From positions 1,736,001 through 1,800,000 of the forward strand of contig JAHGAU010000001.1 in NCBI GenBank assembly GCA_019925105.1: a stretch of 64,000 nucleotides of DNA, given 5' to 3'. The stretch comes from Niebla homalea. Taxonomy: Eukaryota > Ascomycota > Lecanoromycetes > Lecanorales > Ramalinaceae. This document shows, piece after piece, positions 31,525-42,681 of this stretch. Position numbers and translations under genes: made by a program. Within the stretch, counting starts at the first letter, position 1. Each line of letters opens with the position of its first letter. Under the pieces are notes generated by a model that searched no databases, was not told the origin of the DNA, and saw only the letters and a list, made by a program, of their open reading frames with translations.

Positions 31525-31633
31525 CCGAGGCAGCTGAGTTGGGGGTGAGCTTAGCATGTCTTACGGCTTCGGCTCAGCCCGGAGCTATGTTTCGCTAAGC
31601 TAGGGGAACCATACAGTTGGTTGGACATAAAAA

Positions 31634-31641
31634 CACGTGGG
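31634..31641 (+). promoter_or_regulatory. candidate Pho4/NUC-1 site CACGTGGG
   Basis: The octamer equals the high-affinity core bound by yeast Pho4 and compatible with Neurospora NUC-1. It lies about 900 bases upstream of the PHO84-type transporter, the classic target. The distance is long for yeast but possible in filamentous fungi. Confidence 0.35.
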
Positions 31642-32372
31642 TCTTTCATTGGATATCAAACCTCAAGTAACGACTTCACTTGTGTCAGCTCCCCATCCCC
31701 ACGCATTAGCGACAATTGTATCCTGCATGATGCATCACGATCTCGCCTGGAAAATATCTGTGGTCGTCCATCTACGCGAACGCAGACGATGCCGATTTCA
31801 CAGGTTTTTCATAAGATGGATCGCATACCATCTTGTTAAGATCACTGTCCTGTGGCGACTGGTTGACTTCTTCAACATGGCTTGACTGCTCGACATACGT
31901 CCTGACTGAAGGAATCGAATTGTACAATTTGTCTAAAGAAATTGAATTTTGATTTCTCATCGATTGATCTCGGCCTTGGTCTAGTGACAGACTCATTTGA
32001 CCCCTTGTAGCAAATGCCAGATCCTGATCGGCAAGTCTGAGTCTTTTGTGTCTCGATTCTATCATCAGGGTGCTTGCTCTTCTAGTCAACCACGGTCCAG
32101 GCCCGCTACTGTCCGCCACAAAGTGTCACTTCGTGTGGCTGCCAAGCTCGGAGGCATGCCTTATGTGTGCTTTCTGAAGCTTTCATTGGCTTGAAGCTTC
32201 CTCCGAGGTCTCTTCATGTTGTGAAAAGCGCACCCGCGGCCGTGGACGTCTCAGCGCCGGCTTGCCACACTTGACAAGTCTGCCCGCCTATCGCCGCCGA
32301 CGCGATGCCTTTACACTTTCGAGAGGGTGGAAAAGCCGGACTTTCTACTAATTTTGTGCCTACTGGATGAGA

Positions 32373-32378
32373 TATAAG
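32373..32378 (+). promoter_or_regulatory. candidate TATA box of the phosphate transporter
   Basis: TATAAG 162 bases upstream of the ATG at 32540, in a pyrimidine-rich leader. Confidence 0.4.
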
Positions 32379-32539
32379 TACAGGAATGGGTCCCTAATCC
32401 TGTTCCTCCCTTGCGTTTTTGATCACGTCTTCAAAGTAGACATAATACAACCGTTCAAGTATTTCGAGAAAAGAATCCACACTTCATACGAGCTCTTCGT
32501 TTGACCGAACCTCGAGGCTCATAAGAGCCAAAGTCCAAA

Positions 32540-34491
32540 ATGGCCAATACGACTACTGGCGGAAACGCTGCTTTTCATAATTTCAATAACGATTTCGCGT
32601 GAGTCTGACATCGCCTAAGGCGTGGATAGCCTTGCTGACTGCCAGATAGTCACATAGCCGATCCAAATGAGCGAAGGCGCTTGGCCCTCGCCGAAATCGA
32701 CAAGGCACCATTTGGTTGGTATCATATCAGAGCAATTGTCGTTGCCGGCGTCGGTTTCTTCACCGATGCCTATGACATCTTTGCAATCAACCTGGTCACC
32801 CCGATGCTTGGAGTCGTGTACTGGCAAACGGCCCACAGCAAGCCAGGGACCATTCCCACCAACGCCGACACTGCAATCAAGGTGGCGACGTCAGGAGGGA
32901 CTGTGCTCGGCCAGGTAGGCTTCGGTATACTCGCCGATCTGGTCGGGCGTAAGAGGATGTATGGTCTTGAACTTATCCTCATCATCTTCGCCACTCTTGC
33001 TCAATCGCTGTCCGCTGCTTCTCCCGCCATGTCTATCGTTGGGCTTATCATTTTCTGGCGTGTCCTCATGGGTGTTGGTATTGGTGGTGACTATCCGCTC
33101 TCATCAATCATTACCTCGGAGTAAGTTGCCTTTCCTCTTTGCATTATACTGAAATCTAAACTCACTAGATTCGCAACTACCAAATGGCGCGGAGCAATGA
33201 TGGGGTCAGTCTTTGCAATGCAGGGGATCGGACAACTTGCAGCCGCCCTGATTGCTCTCATTGTCACCTCAGGATTTAAAGAGTCCCTCCTTACCGCGAA
33301 GACTGTTTCAGCGTGCGATGGCGTCTGCCAGCTTGCTGTTGACAAAATGTGGAGGGTCATTATTGGATTCGGTGCTGTTCCAGGATGCATTGCTCTCTAC
33401 TATCGGCTGACCATCCCCGAAACTCCTCGCTATACATTCGATGTTGCTCGCGACGTGGAGAAGGCAAGCGAAGACACCCAAGCATACTTCAACCAGAAAT
33501 CCGAAGGTAAACCTGATCATGTCCGCCAAGCTGCTGTAATTCAAGACGCCGAACAACGCTTTAACATGCCAAAAGCTGGAATGAAAGACTTTATCCGTCA
33601 TTACTCTCAATGGAAGCATGGCAAGGTCCTTCTTGGTACTGCAGGCTCATGGTTCTTCCTTGATGTTGCTTTGTGAGTGTCTCGCCCATCATGTCAACAT
33701 GGACCCAGCTAACGGTGCTCCAGCTATGGTCTGGGACTGAACAACTCTGTCATCCTGAGCGCCATCGGATTCGCCAAGGGCAAATCGGTCTACAAGATCT
33801 TCTACAACACCGCCGTCGGCAACCTAATCCTTGTCTGCGCCGGAGCCATTCCCGGGTACTGGGTCACCGTTGCAACTGTGGATACCGTCGGCCGGAAACC
33901 CATCCAGCTGATGGGTTTCATCATGTTGACTATTCTCTTCATCATCATTGGCTTCGCATACCACAGATTGACACAGGGCGGACTCCTAGCTCTCTACGTA
34001 CTCGCTCAATTCTTCTTCAACTTTGGTGAGTCAAGAGACAGATACCTCACTCCTCCCGCAAAGACTAAACCTGTTGTTTAGGACCCAACGCGACCACCTT
34101 TATCGTCCCCGGTGAATGTTTCCCAACCCGCTATCGCTCCACATCGCACGGTCTCTCGGCCGCCAGCGGCAAAGTCGGTGCTATCGTCGCCCAGTGCGTC
34201 TTCGGCCCTCTCCGTCAGAAGGGTGCGCCACCGGGCTCGACCGACTCACCCTGGCTGAACCACGTCATGGAGATCTTCGCCCTCTTCATGCTGTGCGGTA
34301 TCTTCACCACGTTGCTCATCCCCGAGACGAAGCGCAAGACCCTCGAGGAACTGGCTGGGGAGGTGCCTGGGACCGCTAATTATGACCCCGTTACTGCCGG
34401 GCATCGTGGGTCGGTCACCTATCACGGTAGTGATGAAGAGTCGAGCACCATCGAGAGCGATCGGAATGGGAAGCAGGCGACTGCTGTCTAG
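32540..34491 (+). CDS. PHO84: high-affinity phosphate:proton symporter, PHO84 type
   Basis: Exons 32540-32598, 32650-33120, 33169-33672, 33724-34025 and 34082-34491 give 581 residues; all phases close. Twelve-helix major facilitator of the PHS family: N-terminal ERRRLALAEIDKAPFGWYHI, first helix VAGVGFFTDAYDIFAINLV, then GFGILADLVGRKRMYG (MFS signature), GGDYPLSSIITSEF, TKWRGAMM, a central loop with IPETPRYTFDVARDVEKA, helix YGLGLNNSVILSAIGF, second-half signature VDTVGRKPIQLMG, GPNATTFIVPGECFPTR and STSHGLSAASGKVGAIVAQ. The C-terminal tail is charged and Ser-rich. It imports phosphate with protons at the plasma membrane. The first intron skips an earlier acceptor that would introduce a stop. 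Phosphate-starvation control is expected from the family and the upstream CACGTGGG. Confidence 0.93.
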
Positions 34492-34640
34492 TAGCGAGTC
34501 TCTTGGCTTAAGGAGGATTGATTGTAGATGAGGGTCATACGCGTGTAAGGCTAGTATATAGGATTTCCTTGGGATTGTTTGATATCAATGGCGCTGCATG
34601 TGCGACTACGAAGTTGTAGGCTACAATCATTATTGTTACC

Positions 34641-34688
34641 AGTATCATTATCATTATCAATATCATCATCATCATCATCAATATCAAT
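34641..34688. repeat. imperfect ATC/ATT microsatellite
   Basis: Trinucleotide ATC units with interspersed ATT and CAAT variants, including five consecutive ATC. It lies in the 3' flank of the transporter. Confidence 0.8.
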
Positions 34689-34866
34689 GTCAAGATCACG
34701 AAGCCCCATTGCTTGCTCATCCAACTACACCTTTCTGCCATGTCATTCACTGGGCTATAAGCCACTTTCAAAGACCCCCTTCTGAAGCCTCCATCCTTTC
34801 CTGATGAACCCATTCGCCACACAGAAGACAGCATCGGGTTGGGAGGCCATTTCCCGGCTTCGACAC

Positions 34867-34917
34867 GGGACTTCCAAGTCCCACGGGTATCGAGAGGGTT
34901 TCAAACCCGAATCTCGA
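34867..34917. repeat. two adjacent palindromes able to form hairpins
   Basis: The first, 34867-34882, pairs GGGACTT with AAGTCCC around CC. The second, 34890-34917, pairs TCGAGA-GGGTTT with AAACCC-TCTCGA with a three-base bulge. They lie between convergent genes. Confidence 0.75.
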
Positions 34918-35117
34918 GAAGAGTAGCCGATCTTGCTCCAAGAGAAACATCGATGCAAAGTCATGAAAGATGAGAAGTTCACATTGTTTGGTTTCCAAGT
35001 AAGACTGTTGATGCTGGTCACAACCATGCCTGCGCTAAAAAAGTTGGATTCATGGATGGCTCATCATTGTCAACAAAGGCCCCTACCAAAATTTCCCGAC
35101 GACCATGGCAGACGGCA

Positions 35118-36912
35118 TCAGTCAATCTCCCAACTTCCTCCCACATCATCCTTCGTCCGCACATCCTTCCCGGACATGGTCTTCCCCAGACTGATGCCAT
35201 AATCATCCTCCTCCCACATCTCGTCCTGCTCATCATCACCGCCATCGCTCGAGAAGTCCCAGGAGCAAGGGATCCGCTGCCCGCCATCCCCGACGCCGAA
35301 AGCCGATCCTTGAAACGCGCCGCGCGTGATCCGGGCGGCGATCCGCATCATCAAGGCGACGAGCTGGGCGGGTGGTCCGAGCAGGAAGGAACAGGTCCGT
35401 TGTAATATCGCAGTCGTCAAATGGTGGCCGTCGACTTTGGGGTGCGGTGAGGAATAAGGAGTGTAGAGGTTCGTGGATGAGGGGAGAGGGGACTGGGCCC
35501 GTCGCTTCTGCAGCGTCCGTCTGACGCGTAGGCCGGGTGGGGACGGCGTCTTGATCTCATCCCAGACATCCTGAGGGGAAGAGGCATCACTCGCTAATGT
35601 CGGCGTGCGTGGGGGATCTGGTCCCGAGCTGGTGAGGTCCCAGTACCCGTGTGAGTCGGTCGTGATGGTGGCGCCGGACTCATCACGCCGGTGGGTCCGG
35701 ATACGCGGCAGCTCCGCAGCGTTGGTGACCGGTTGGAGGGGTGGTGAGGATGTGGGGGAGGGTGCGAGAGGGGATATTGGGCTGTGGAAGGAACGGAAAG
35801 AGTCGACGCTCGATGCAACGGACGAGGAATCTTTTTTTGAGCCTGGCGGGACGGTGATGGGCTGTGAGGGTGTTGAAGGTGGACTGTTCCGGAGGGAGAG
35901 CTGGGGTGGCGCGGTGACAGTCCGGCCAGTCATGATCCTACGTGGCCTAAGAGGCGTCTTGTCCGCATCGGGAGGCCTCACTTTATCATGCTTCATGAAT
36001 GACTTGCTGTTCTCCTCCTCGACATCGGTCCCCACTTTGGCACTTGTAATGCTGCTCACGTCGGAGGCCTCGAACGAATAGTCGGCAACCTTTCTCGCAG
36101 TATCCTCATTCTCGTCAATACCTCTATTCTTTTCCTCATTCCCAGACCTGGACTGGTTTAGATCTTCGTGCACGGTGTTCAACGCGCCAAAGTCCTTAGG
36201 TAACTCGGAGGTTTGGTTTGCTAGGGAAGACGATGGTGCCTTTGGTGTCCAAGCTTTCTTCTTAATTGGGGTCTGGGGTGGTTCTGGGACATCGACGGTG
36301 AATCCACGTTTGAAAGGGCATACAGTCTTTTCATATTGCAATACACTTGCAAGTACGTTCTTCAGTCGTTCCACTTGATGCTCGTCTCCATCGGTCTTCA
36401 ACGGTAGTTCAATACGGTAGTAGTTGTTGCCCCTTATACGTAGCACGAATTTGGAAACGCCATCCACACACCAGCATTGTGATTTGGCAAGGATGGGGTG
36501 CAATGTCGTGCCTGAGCTGAGGAAGGCTACCGAGCCAAGAACGCGGTAGATTTTCAGGGGACCTGGACAAATGCCTTAGCAGATGACAGGTCAAGAACCA
36601 AAAAGTCTGCGTACCAGCCGCTATGGTCCTTTCGGTCAGTGAAGCCCAGGGTAGTGTTCCTGCAGGCTCTTCGGTGCCAAATTCAGACTGCGAATCAGTC
36701 ACGCTGGAATGTCTTCGCCCTAGGCCTGTTGATGTGGTGAAGGAGACAATCCTAGCTGCGTTATGAGCAAAAAGCGTCTCAGCACCATGGGCTTCCGGCT
36801 CTTGTGATGGTATGGCCGGACGCGCGAGTTTGATCGGCGCTGTAAATGCGCGGCGGATGCAGGGGGCGCCGGGGGCTCTATCAGGTGTACTTGGAGCGGT
36901 GGCGAAAGCCAT
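35118..36912 (-). CDS. INP1: inheritance of peroxisomes protein 1
   Basis: Exons 36912-36615 and 36562-35118, joined over a 52-base intron in phase 1, give 580 residues. The diagnostic Inp1 segment straddles the junction: GPLKIYRVLGSVAFLSSGTT, LHPILAKSQCWCVDGVSKF and LRIRGNNYYRIELP. The middle is a long Ser/Pro/Thr-rich region with PPRTP-type motifs. The C-terminus contains the conserved RTCSFLLGPPAQLVALMMRI and AARITRGAFQGSAFG. Inp1 tethers peroxisomes to the cell cortex by binding Pex3 and cortical membranes. The start at 36912 is the only ATG near the N-terminus. The gene ends convergent to PHO84. Confidence 0.9.
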
Positions 36913-38168
36913 GGTCTTCACTTCTGACTCGACAGCATGAGCTTGATTTTCAGAGGTCCCGCAATCTCAATCCAAAGGACATGCACCACTAATGATTGTA
37001 GAGCTGGAGGTCATGAAGATCCTATCCGCATCATCAGCACCGCCGCAAGCCGCAAATTGGTTGCGTGGAGGGTCACGTGAGACCGTGTGTTTTTAGATCT
37101 CTGGGCGAAATCGGGTCTTAAATTCACATCACGTTCTCGACATATTATTGTCCTCTCACGTTTACCCACTTCTCGTTGCCAGCAATGAAGTCTCAATACA
37201 TATAGGCTACTGCCAATGAAAGACTGGAGAGTTTCAGCTGTTATTCTGCAATTTCGCCAGCTTGAGCATTGGGCAAGCAGCTGAATTCAGTGTCGATGTG
37301 GTACTCCAAATGAAAGCTACTGTGGAACTAGCCACCAAAGGAACAATTTGATGTTTCAATTTGATCTACTTCACCCAGCACAAATGGTTCGATGTTCAGA
37401 TTGGCGCAAACCGAAAAGTGATTTCACTTGCTGATATGGAATGATGGACGAATTACTTCACCCCTTTCTATTCGATATGGCGTGGCAATTGTCCAGAATG
37501 GGATCTGTCACGTCGTTCAACAGCAGATAACAAGTTGGCCACGGAGGGCCGTTCCATCTTCACATCATCCTGCTCACCCTTAAAGCAGGACCACAGCCAA
37601 ATATTCTAGACCAAGTTGTAATATTGGGCGATACCAGTAAAGACATGGGCTTTGCTTGGAGATTAGCAATGCGAACAATCCGGTGAGTGGAAGTAGAGCG
37701 GTGCGCTTTTACCATCACCCGTGATCTTTCGGCAAGATGCCCAATTGCAAGCCGAGCTCTCGACGCCAGCGCCGGAGTACAATAATCAGCGTTGCCAGAA
37801 TCGTCTGTCATTTCTCGCATGATCACCTTGCCCGAGGGGCCGCCCTATTCGCCTTACGCCTACAGCTGCAGGGCCAAAATTACTTACCCATCCTTGAAGG
37901 TAAAGTACTTTTCCACGAGGGAGCTCAAGAGGATTCTTCGCGACATGCCTACACAAAAGGCTTCGGTACCGAAGGTGATGAGTGATCAAGTAAGGTAAAC
38001 AATATGAGGAAGCGTTTTTCTGCGAGCAGAGCTTTATTATGCTGTCTATTGACATCCAAGACGCTCAACGCTGCCGCTTTTATTATGCAGCAGCACTAGC
38101 GTCATAATATAACAATGGCTGTTTCGCTAGGGACTGTCACATCTCTTAAGTAATTATGGAATAAGTCT
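36913..38168. other. 1.3 kb spacer
   Basis: Contains the upstream region of INP1. AT-rich, with many stops in all frames. No gene or repeat supported. Confidence 0.5.
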
Positions 38169-39083
38169 TTGCACCATGGAAGAAATGAGCTAGAATTACA
38201 TTTTATTGGTGCCCTGCTGTGCCGGCAACAGAGCAGGCGATACTTCTACAGACCTGTACGAAGAAGAGACAGTATTAGACAAAAGCAAACATATATATCT
38301 GGGACAGATGATCGACCTTCTGGTCCTTATGGAGCCACGCATACCGTACGAGGTGTCGAAGATGTAGCCCACTTCGAGGAATACGGTGATGTCACAGTAT
38401 TGATCGAATGGATAATGGATCCCCTAGGCAGTGGAACCCTTACCTGTGCACAATGTAGGGAAGCTCTAGGATATCTGCAATTTTCGGTAAAGGACGATCC
38501 GCAGACTCTGGCCAAACACTACAAGATCATAGTGGTGATCTTGGTAGGCAAAGACAAAAAGGTCATCGTTACCCCTGACCAAGACGATGGAGACATTGGC
38601 CATGCCAAGGCCGGCAATAATCTGTTTCTCTACTACCAGACCTATCAAGAACGGCCGAGTAGCTGCAGCAAGACCGCAGCGAGTCTCATTGCCACCAGAG
38701 CGGAACTCAGGCAGCATGTTCGGCCTGGATCGCCGGCAGACGCAGTCCCGGAAGGCTTTACACAAAGCCTTCTTCAGGGGGGAGTACGCTGTAAGATATT
38801 GATGGAGCTCAAGAAAGGTGAATTGAAATGGCCGTACTTTACCTTTGCCGCTCTCGTAGATGTCGTGGATGCAACTCAATCCTCACTATTAACCGCGAAG
38901 GCCCCTTTCGATGATAGCTCGGCAGCTTTATATGCAACAATAGACTTCCAGGTATGGTGGGTTGGGATTGGATATCCAGGTCGAGCCGATCGATCCAAGG
39001 ATACACCTGTTAAATTCGGAGAGCAGCAAGCAACTCAACAATTCTCGCCCCGAAAAGTCCAGTATCATATCGCAAGCCGATGA
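38169..39083 (+). CDS. orphan open reading frame, 5' end unresolved
   Basis: Frame 38169-39083 stays open for more than 300 codons, which is unlikely by chance at this base composition. The first in-frame ATG is at 38415, giving 222 residues. The N-terminal part may belong to an exon whose start lies upstream. The product has a CxxC pair (TCAQCRE), hydrophobic strands (YKIIVVILVGKDKKVIV), and a mixed C-terminal half (LKKGELKWPYFTFAALVDVV). No family is recognised. Long frames also exist on the minus strand here (38466-38879), so coding direction is not certain. No signal peptide or membrane helix is evident. Confidence 0.38.
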   Translation: MHHGRNELELHFIGALLCRQQSRRYFYRPVRRRDSIRQKQTYISGTDDRPSGPYGATHTVRGVEDVAHFEEYGDVTVLIEWIMDPLGSGTLTCAQCREALGYLQFSVKDDPQTLAKHYKIIVVILVGKDKKVIVTPDQDDGDIGHAKAGNNLFLYYQTYQERPSSCSKTAASLIATRAELRQHVRPGSPADAVPEGFTQSLLQGGVRCKILMELKKGELKWPYFTFAALVDVVDATQSSLLTAKAPFDDSSAALYATIDFQVWWVGIGYPGRADRSKDTPVKFGEQQATQQFSPRKVQYHIASR

Positions 39084-40339
39084 TGTTACGTAGGATATGG
39101 ACATATCCGCGTGGCTGAGATAAGTGAGCGAGGTGTGATGAGTGGGTAATGTGGATGTATCCATCTTTCAGCCCCTGACTGTGGGATAACGAAAGCGACA
39201 TACCCAACATTCATGTAAATTGGAATCCGAGCCAAGAGTGACTAAAGAAATGTATACCAACGTTGTACGGTCACGTATACATCCATGGCCTCTTGATCTT
39301 ACTATGCCTTGACGGTGGAAGCGCGCCTTCCATTGCATACATACCCTGCGGGAGAAAGATCAATGTGAAAGAGGCGAATATGTTCTGATGAAAAGAGCGG
39401 ATCTTCAAGGTATTGATAGTATAATGTGATGGAGACGGTCACCAAGACGACGCCCAGAGCAACAAGCGTTGTGTAAGTAATGTTTTGTTCATGAAAAAGC
39501 TAGCAAAGAACACTATGCACTTCGGGATTCCTTTGAATATGAGACAGGCAAAAATCATATTGGTGAATGCATTTAAGACCCCAGCGATGTTTGTGCTAGC
39601 ATGTTTGTCTTACAAGTGCCTGCGCCCTCGCACCAAATCCTTTGGATGTAACGGGGCCCAGATTCGGCTGCATGCGGATAGATATCAGATAGATGGTATG
39701 TACAGCAGCATTGTTGCACGCAACAGGCGCCAGCAACAGGCTGGTCCCGTGATGGCAATTGAAAGAAGGAAGTTTTGTGGCGCGTTGCCCCGAGCCCCTG
39801 AGCCTTCTTGGCGCTTGCCCGCTTCGAGCCTAGGGCAAGCAAGATATTAATTGGATTTCTGTGAACAGTCGAGAACGACACGCAACAATCAGCTCGCTTA
39901 AGGGTAGGCTGCAGTATTTCCTTCAAAGGCTCACAGGGATTTTCGATGGCCACTCTTTGAGCAGGATCCGTACGTGAGACTGTGACGGTTCTCCTCGACA
40001 ACATGGTCACAATGCTGCAACGCGCGTTTTTCTTCTGGTTAAAATCGCATTTGAATTTCCTCCGAAATGAATGTTGGATCTCCCAGAACGATGCCGAGCG
40101 GGTAAAGTGTGCGTAAATACATCTATCAGCAATCATGAAGCGCAGACAAACATATGAAATCCACTATTTCCTAACCAGCAACCCTGTGAAAGCATGAGCA
40201 TGGAAGGATCATCAGTCGCCTGGACCATGCTATTCGCTTGATGGGCGCAGCATCTATCTAATCCCCAATCCAGCCTTTCGGCCTGAAGACCACGCGAGCT
40301 TGGAATGACTTCCTCCAGCCCGTGCGACGGTGCCCTCTT
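39084..40339. other. spacer with a possible terminal exon
   Basis: Apart from the candidate exon at 39302-39499, described separately, no gene can be built. A 187-codon frame on the minus strand (39573-40136) has an ATG but Cys-rich, unstructured composition and is not called. Confidence 0.45.
39302..39499 (-). CDS. possible last exon of a membrane-protein gene (fragment)
   Basis: After an acceptor GCTAG at 39500-39504, 65 codons run to TAG at 39302: LFHEQNITYTTLVALGVVLV..., a transmembrane-like helix, then LYYQYLEDPLFSSEHIRLF. Composition suits a membrane protein, but no upstream exon with a matching donor could be fixed, so this may be a fragment or a chance frame. Confidence 0.25.
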   Translation of the reverse strand, partial: LFHEQNITYTTLVALGVVLVTVSITLYYQYLEDPLFSSEHIRLFHIDLSPAGYVCNGRRASTVKA

Positions 40340-41041
40340 CTAGGTCCGGACCTCTCCGTCCTCCTCTTCATTATACTTAGGATTGATCAGAGGCTCGGTT
40401 GATTCATCAGTCATGTCAACTCCCGTTCGGGCAGTCACATTGCGCTGGCACTCCAGGCAACGAACTTCCCGCCTGGTGCGCCGTTGAGGAAATCTGTCCG
40501 AGATTATTGTCACAAAGCCTTCCAGAGCGAGAAAAGTGTGACACATCCTGCATGCAGACATGTTCAGTCGAGTGAGTCTCTCCCATGTAGCCTGTCTGGC
40601 GAACTCACCCAATGAGGACCCAAGGCATAGAATTGTACACCAGCATCTGGACCTTTGAGCTATTTCCCCAGCGATCATTCCCGACATGGTTGACAATGAC
40701 TCCATTAGCGATCAAGATTACCAAAAAGCTGAGTGTGGCGGCATAGTCGAGAAGGACCAAGAGGAAAGGGTCAATCCCAACTTTGCAGATACTCTTATCG
40801 TTCAAGATGATGTGGTTCCCAGCGATGGAAAGAACGAGCTAGTCAAATCAGATTGGGATTCCTAACCCACCTCTCGGAGATGACCTACTGGCAGGAAGGC
40901 ACATCCTGTGAGTACCACGGCTGAGTGAAATCGGTAGGTCACATTGCTCACAAGGACCGTGACCAAATTAAGGATTATGCCAACAAACGCACAAGCAATT
41001 GATGTGATACGGATGGGACGGCGGTATTGCTTCAGATTCAT
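40340..41041 (-). CDS. small three-to-four-span membrane protein
   Basis: Exons 41041-40889, 40838-40609 and 40547-40340 give 196 residues with consistent phases. Hydrophobic segments: ITSIACAFVGIILNLVTVLV, SAVVLTGCAFLPLVLSIAG, FLLVLLDYAATLSFLVILIA and YNSMPWVLIGMCHTFLALEG. The C-terminal tail is cytosolic-type: charged, with a CLEC pair (VRCLECQRN) and a terminal acidic stretch NEEEDGEVRT. The layout resembles the many uncharacterised fungal small integral membrane proteins. No family name is justified. Confidence 0.65.
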
Positions 41042-42681
41042 GATTCCTTCTCAGATAATGGTCGAATATTTTCTGGTGAGGAATGTCTAGTCGTAGCTGC
41101 AAAAATTGGTCTTGGTTATGTATAATGTTGAAGCCTACAGAAGACGTAAGAAACCCGAGCATATGTGTATGGCGGGGTCAGCGGTCAGCCCAACAGGCAG
41201 CCATGTTTCGGATCGCACGGTGACTATAGATTTATAACGCTAGTCCGTGCTCTCAACGCGCGTCGTCAACGGATATGCAGATGTGCAGATGTGCGATCAC
41301 CCCGGGCAACGGGTATTCGGCAAAGTCAGAAAATTTTCCAATTTGAGGAGTTCAGAAACAATCATGGTCTGACAGAGGAGCATGTCAATCATGAATGACG
41401 ATTTTTCTCATGTTCACCCTCCTCTGACAGAAGCGATTGATATGAATTCATCAGAGCAAGTCTGGCAAGCGTAGCAGGTTCACAAGAAGACACGAAAGCC
41501 TCCTGGTCATACGGGAAGGTTGGCACGGCATTTCTTCTCCTACCACAGTCATTCGAAAATAACAATTCGAGGCCCACTGAAAGGTAGCGACAGACTCAGT
41601 TCTGGTTACTGCAACAGCGATAGACCGATGCTCTCGCTGCTGATCTTGCGACCAAGTATCATCAGTCTCTTAAGCAAGCCCCGCTGCAGCCGATCCAGAA
41701 TGATTCGATGGAGAGCCCTCGAAGTGAAACGCAACATACCTCTGTACGACCGTCTTTGATCGCAATTATTGGACCAGTCAATCTACAACTTTGCTGAGAA
41801 AAGCAAAGGGAACGTCTTCTATTCTTGTGTGCAAGATAGCTGGCCGCTCACGAACGAATCAGCCCTAGGGGCACGCATTCAGGTAAATGGGATCGGTAAG
41901 GAGTTGCTGAACGAGTTTGGGCATGATCCATACGAGTGTAGCGAAATGAGACGACTCCGTCTGTTAACGAGGCTAGGTCCTTTACTGCTGCTTGTTCCGG
42001 CCTTTCAAATCTACATGGCCCCATGTCTAGTGACTCCATCCCACTGCGCAAGGCTTTGCTCGACGTTCGAGTAAGCCTAGGAAATGGGGGCCATGCATCC
42101 CACCACAATTCTTTGGAGCTAACGAATCCATTTCGTTTCACACCAGTTGCTATTAAAAAAGACAGGTGATGCTTGCCTGGTTCATGGAAGGGCGTTTTCG
42201 ATTTCATCGTCTGTGATTTTTCGAACATCTCTCGTCACATTTTGTAAGAAAATTGCATCATTGTGAGAGTATTCTGAGTCTGCTGCAACCATTCTCATCT
42301 AAGTGTTTCTAAAATTCGCACGTCAGAAAGTCTAGGTTGGAAAATGATGGTGCACGGGGCTTTGTACAGCCACGGCCAGCCTGCAGGTGCATCCTTGCGT
42401 CGTGCCGCACTATCCCGGGCACCCCAACACATCCACCATCAGTTTGTTACCCCTTCTGGCCAGACCATAAGACTGCGCCAGCTCTCATGTATGATTCTGG
42501 CAGCCCCGGCGCTTACAGGCCTTTGGTTGTGCAAGGCTTGTGAGAGCTTCATGTATAAAGCACTTCTCAAGAACCAGCTTCATCTTTCGCTTCTGTATTC
42601 GTGTATCAATTCTCGTCGACAATCGCTCGTTTCGTCTCGTTTGATTGAATTGCCAAACCCATCCGGACGCCTGCATCCAAA
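41042..42681. other. 1.6 kb spacer
   Basis: Divergent upstream regions of the small membrane protein and the coiled-coil gene. Open frames (for example 41848-42228 minus and 42344-42757 plus) lack support. A pyrimidine-rich leader precedes 42682. Confidence 0.5.

Larger units (their letters stand above)
30738..32539. other. 1.8 kb spacer before the phosphate transporter
   Basis: No gene supported. It holds the 32-base tandem repeat at 31413-31524, a Pho4-type CACGTGGG at 31634-31641 and a TATA-like element at 32373-32378. The rest may be the long upstream region of the transporter. Confidence 0.55.
34492..35117. other. convergent spacer PHO84 / INP1 with hairpins
   Basis: Holds both 3' untranslated regions, a CAT/ATC trinucleotide microsatellite (34641-34688) and two adjacent palindromes (34867-34917). 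A 40-codon open frame at 34804-34926 spans the palindromes but has no support as a gene. Confidence 0.55.

Noticed and set aside
34853..34920. tRNA-like folding (GGTTTCAAACC and a GGGACTT hairpin)
   Set aside because: No acceptor stem, no A box and the wrong loop sizes; the hairpins are simple palindromes.
34804..34926. 40-codon open frame between PHO84 and INP1
   Set aside because: Short, in two overlapping 3' untranslated regions, and its composition follows from the palindromes.
39573..40136. 187-codon minus-strand frame with an ATG
   Set aside because: Composition is Cys/Arg-rich without hydrophobic periodicity, and competing frames suggest a membrane exon fragment instead.
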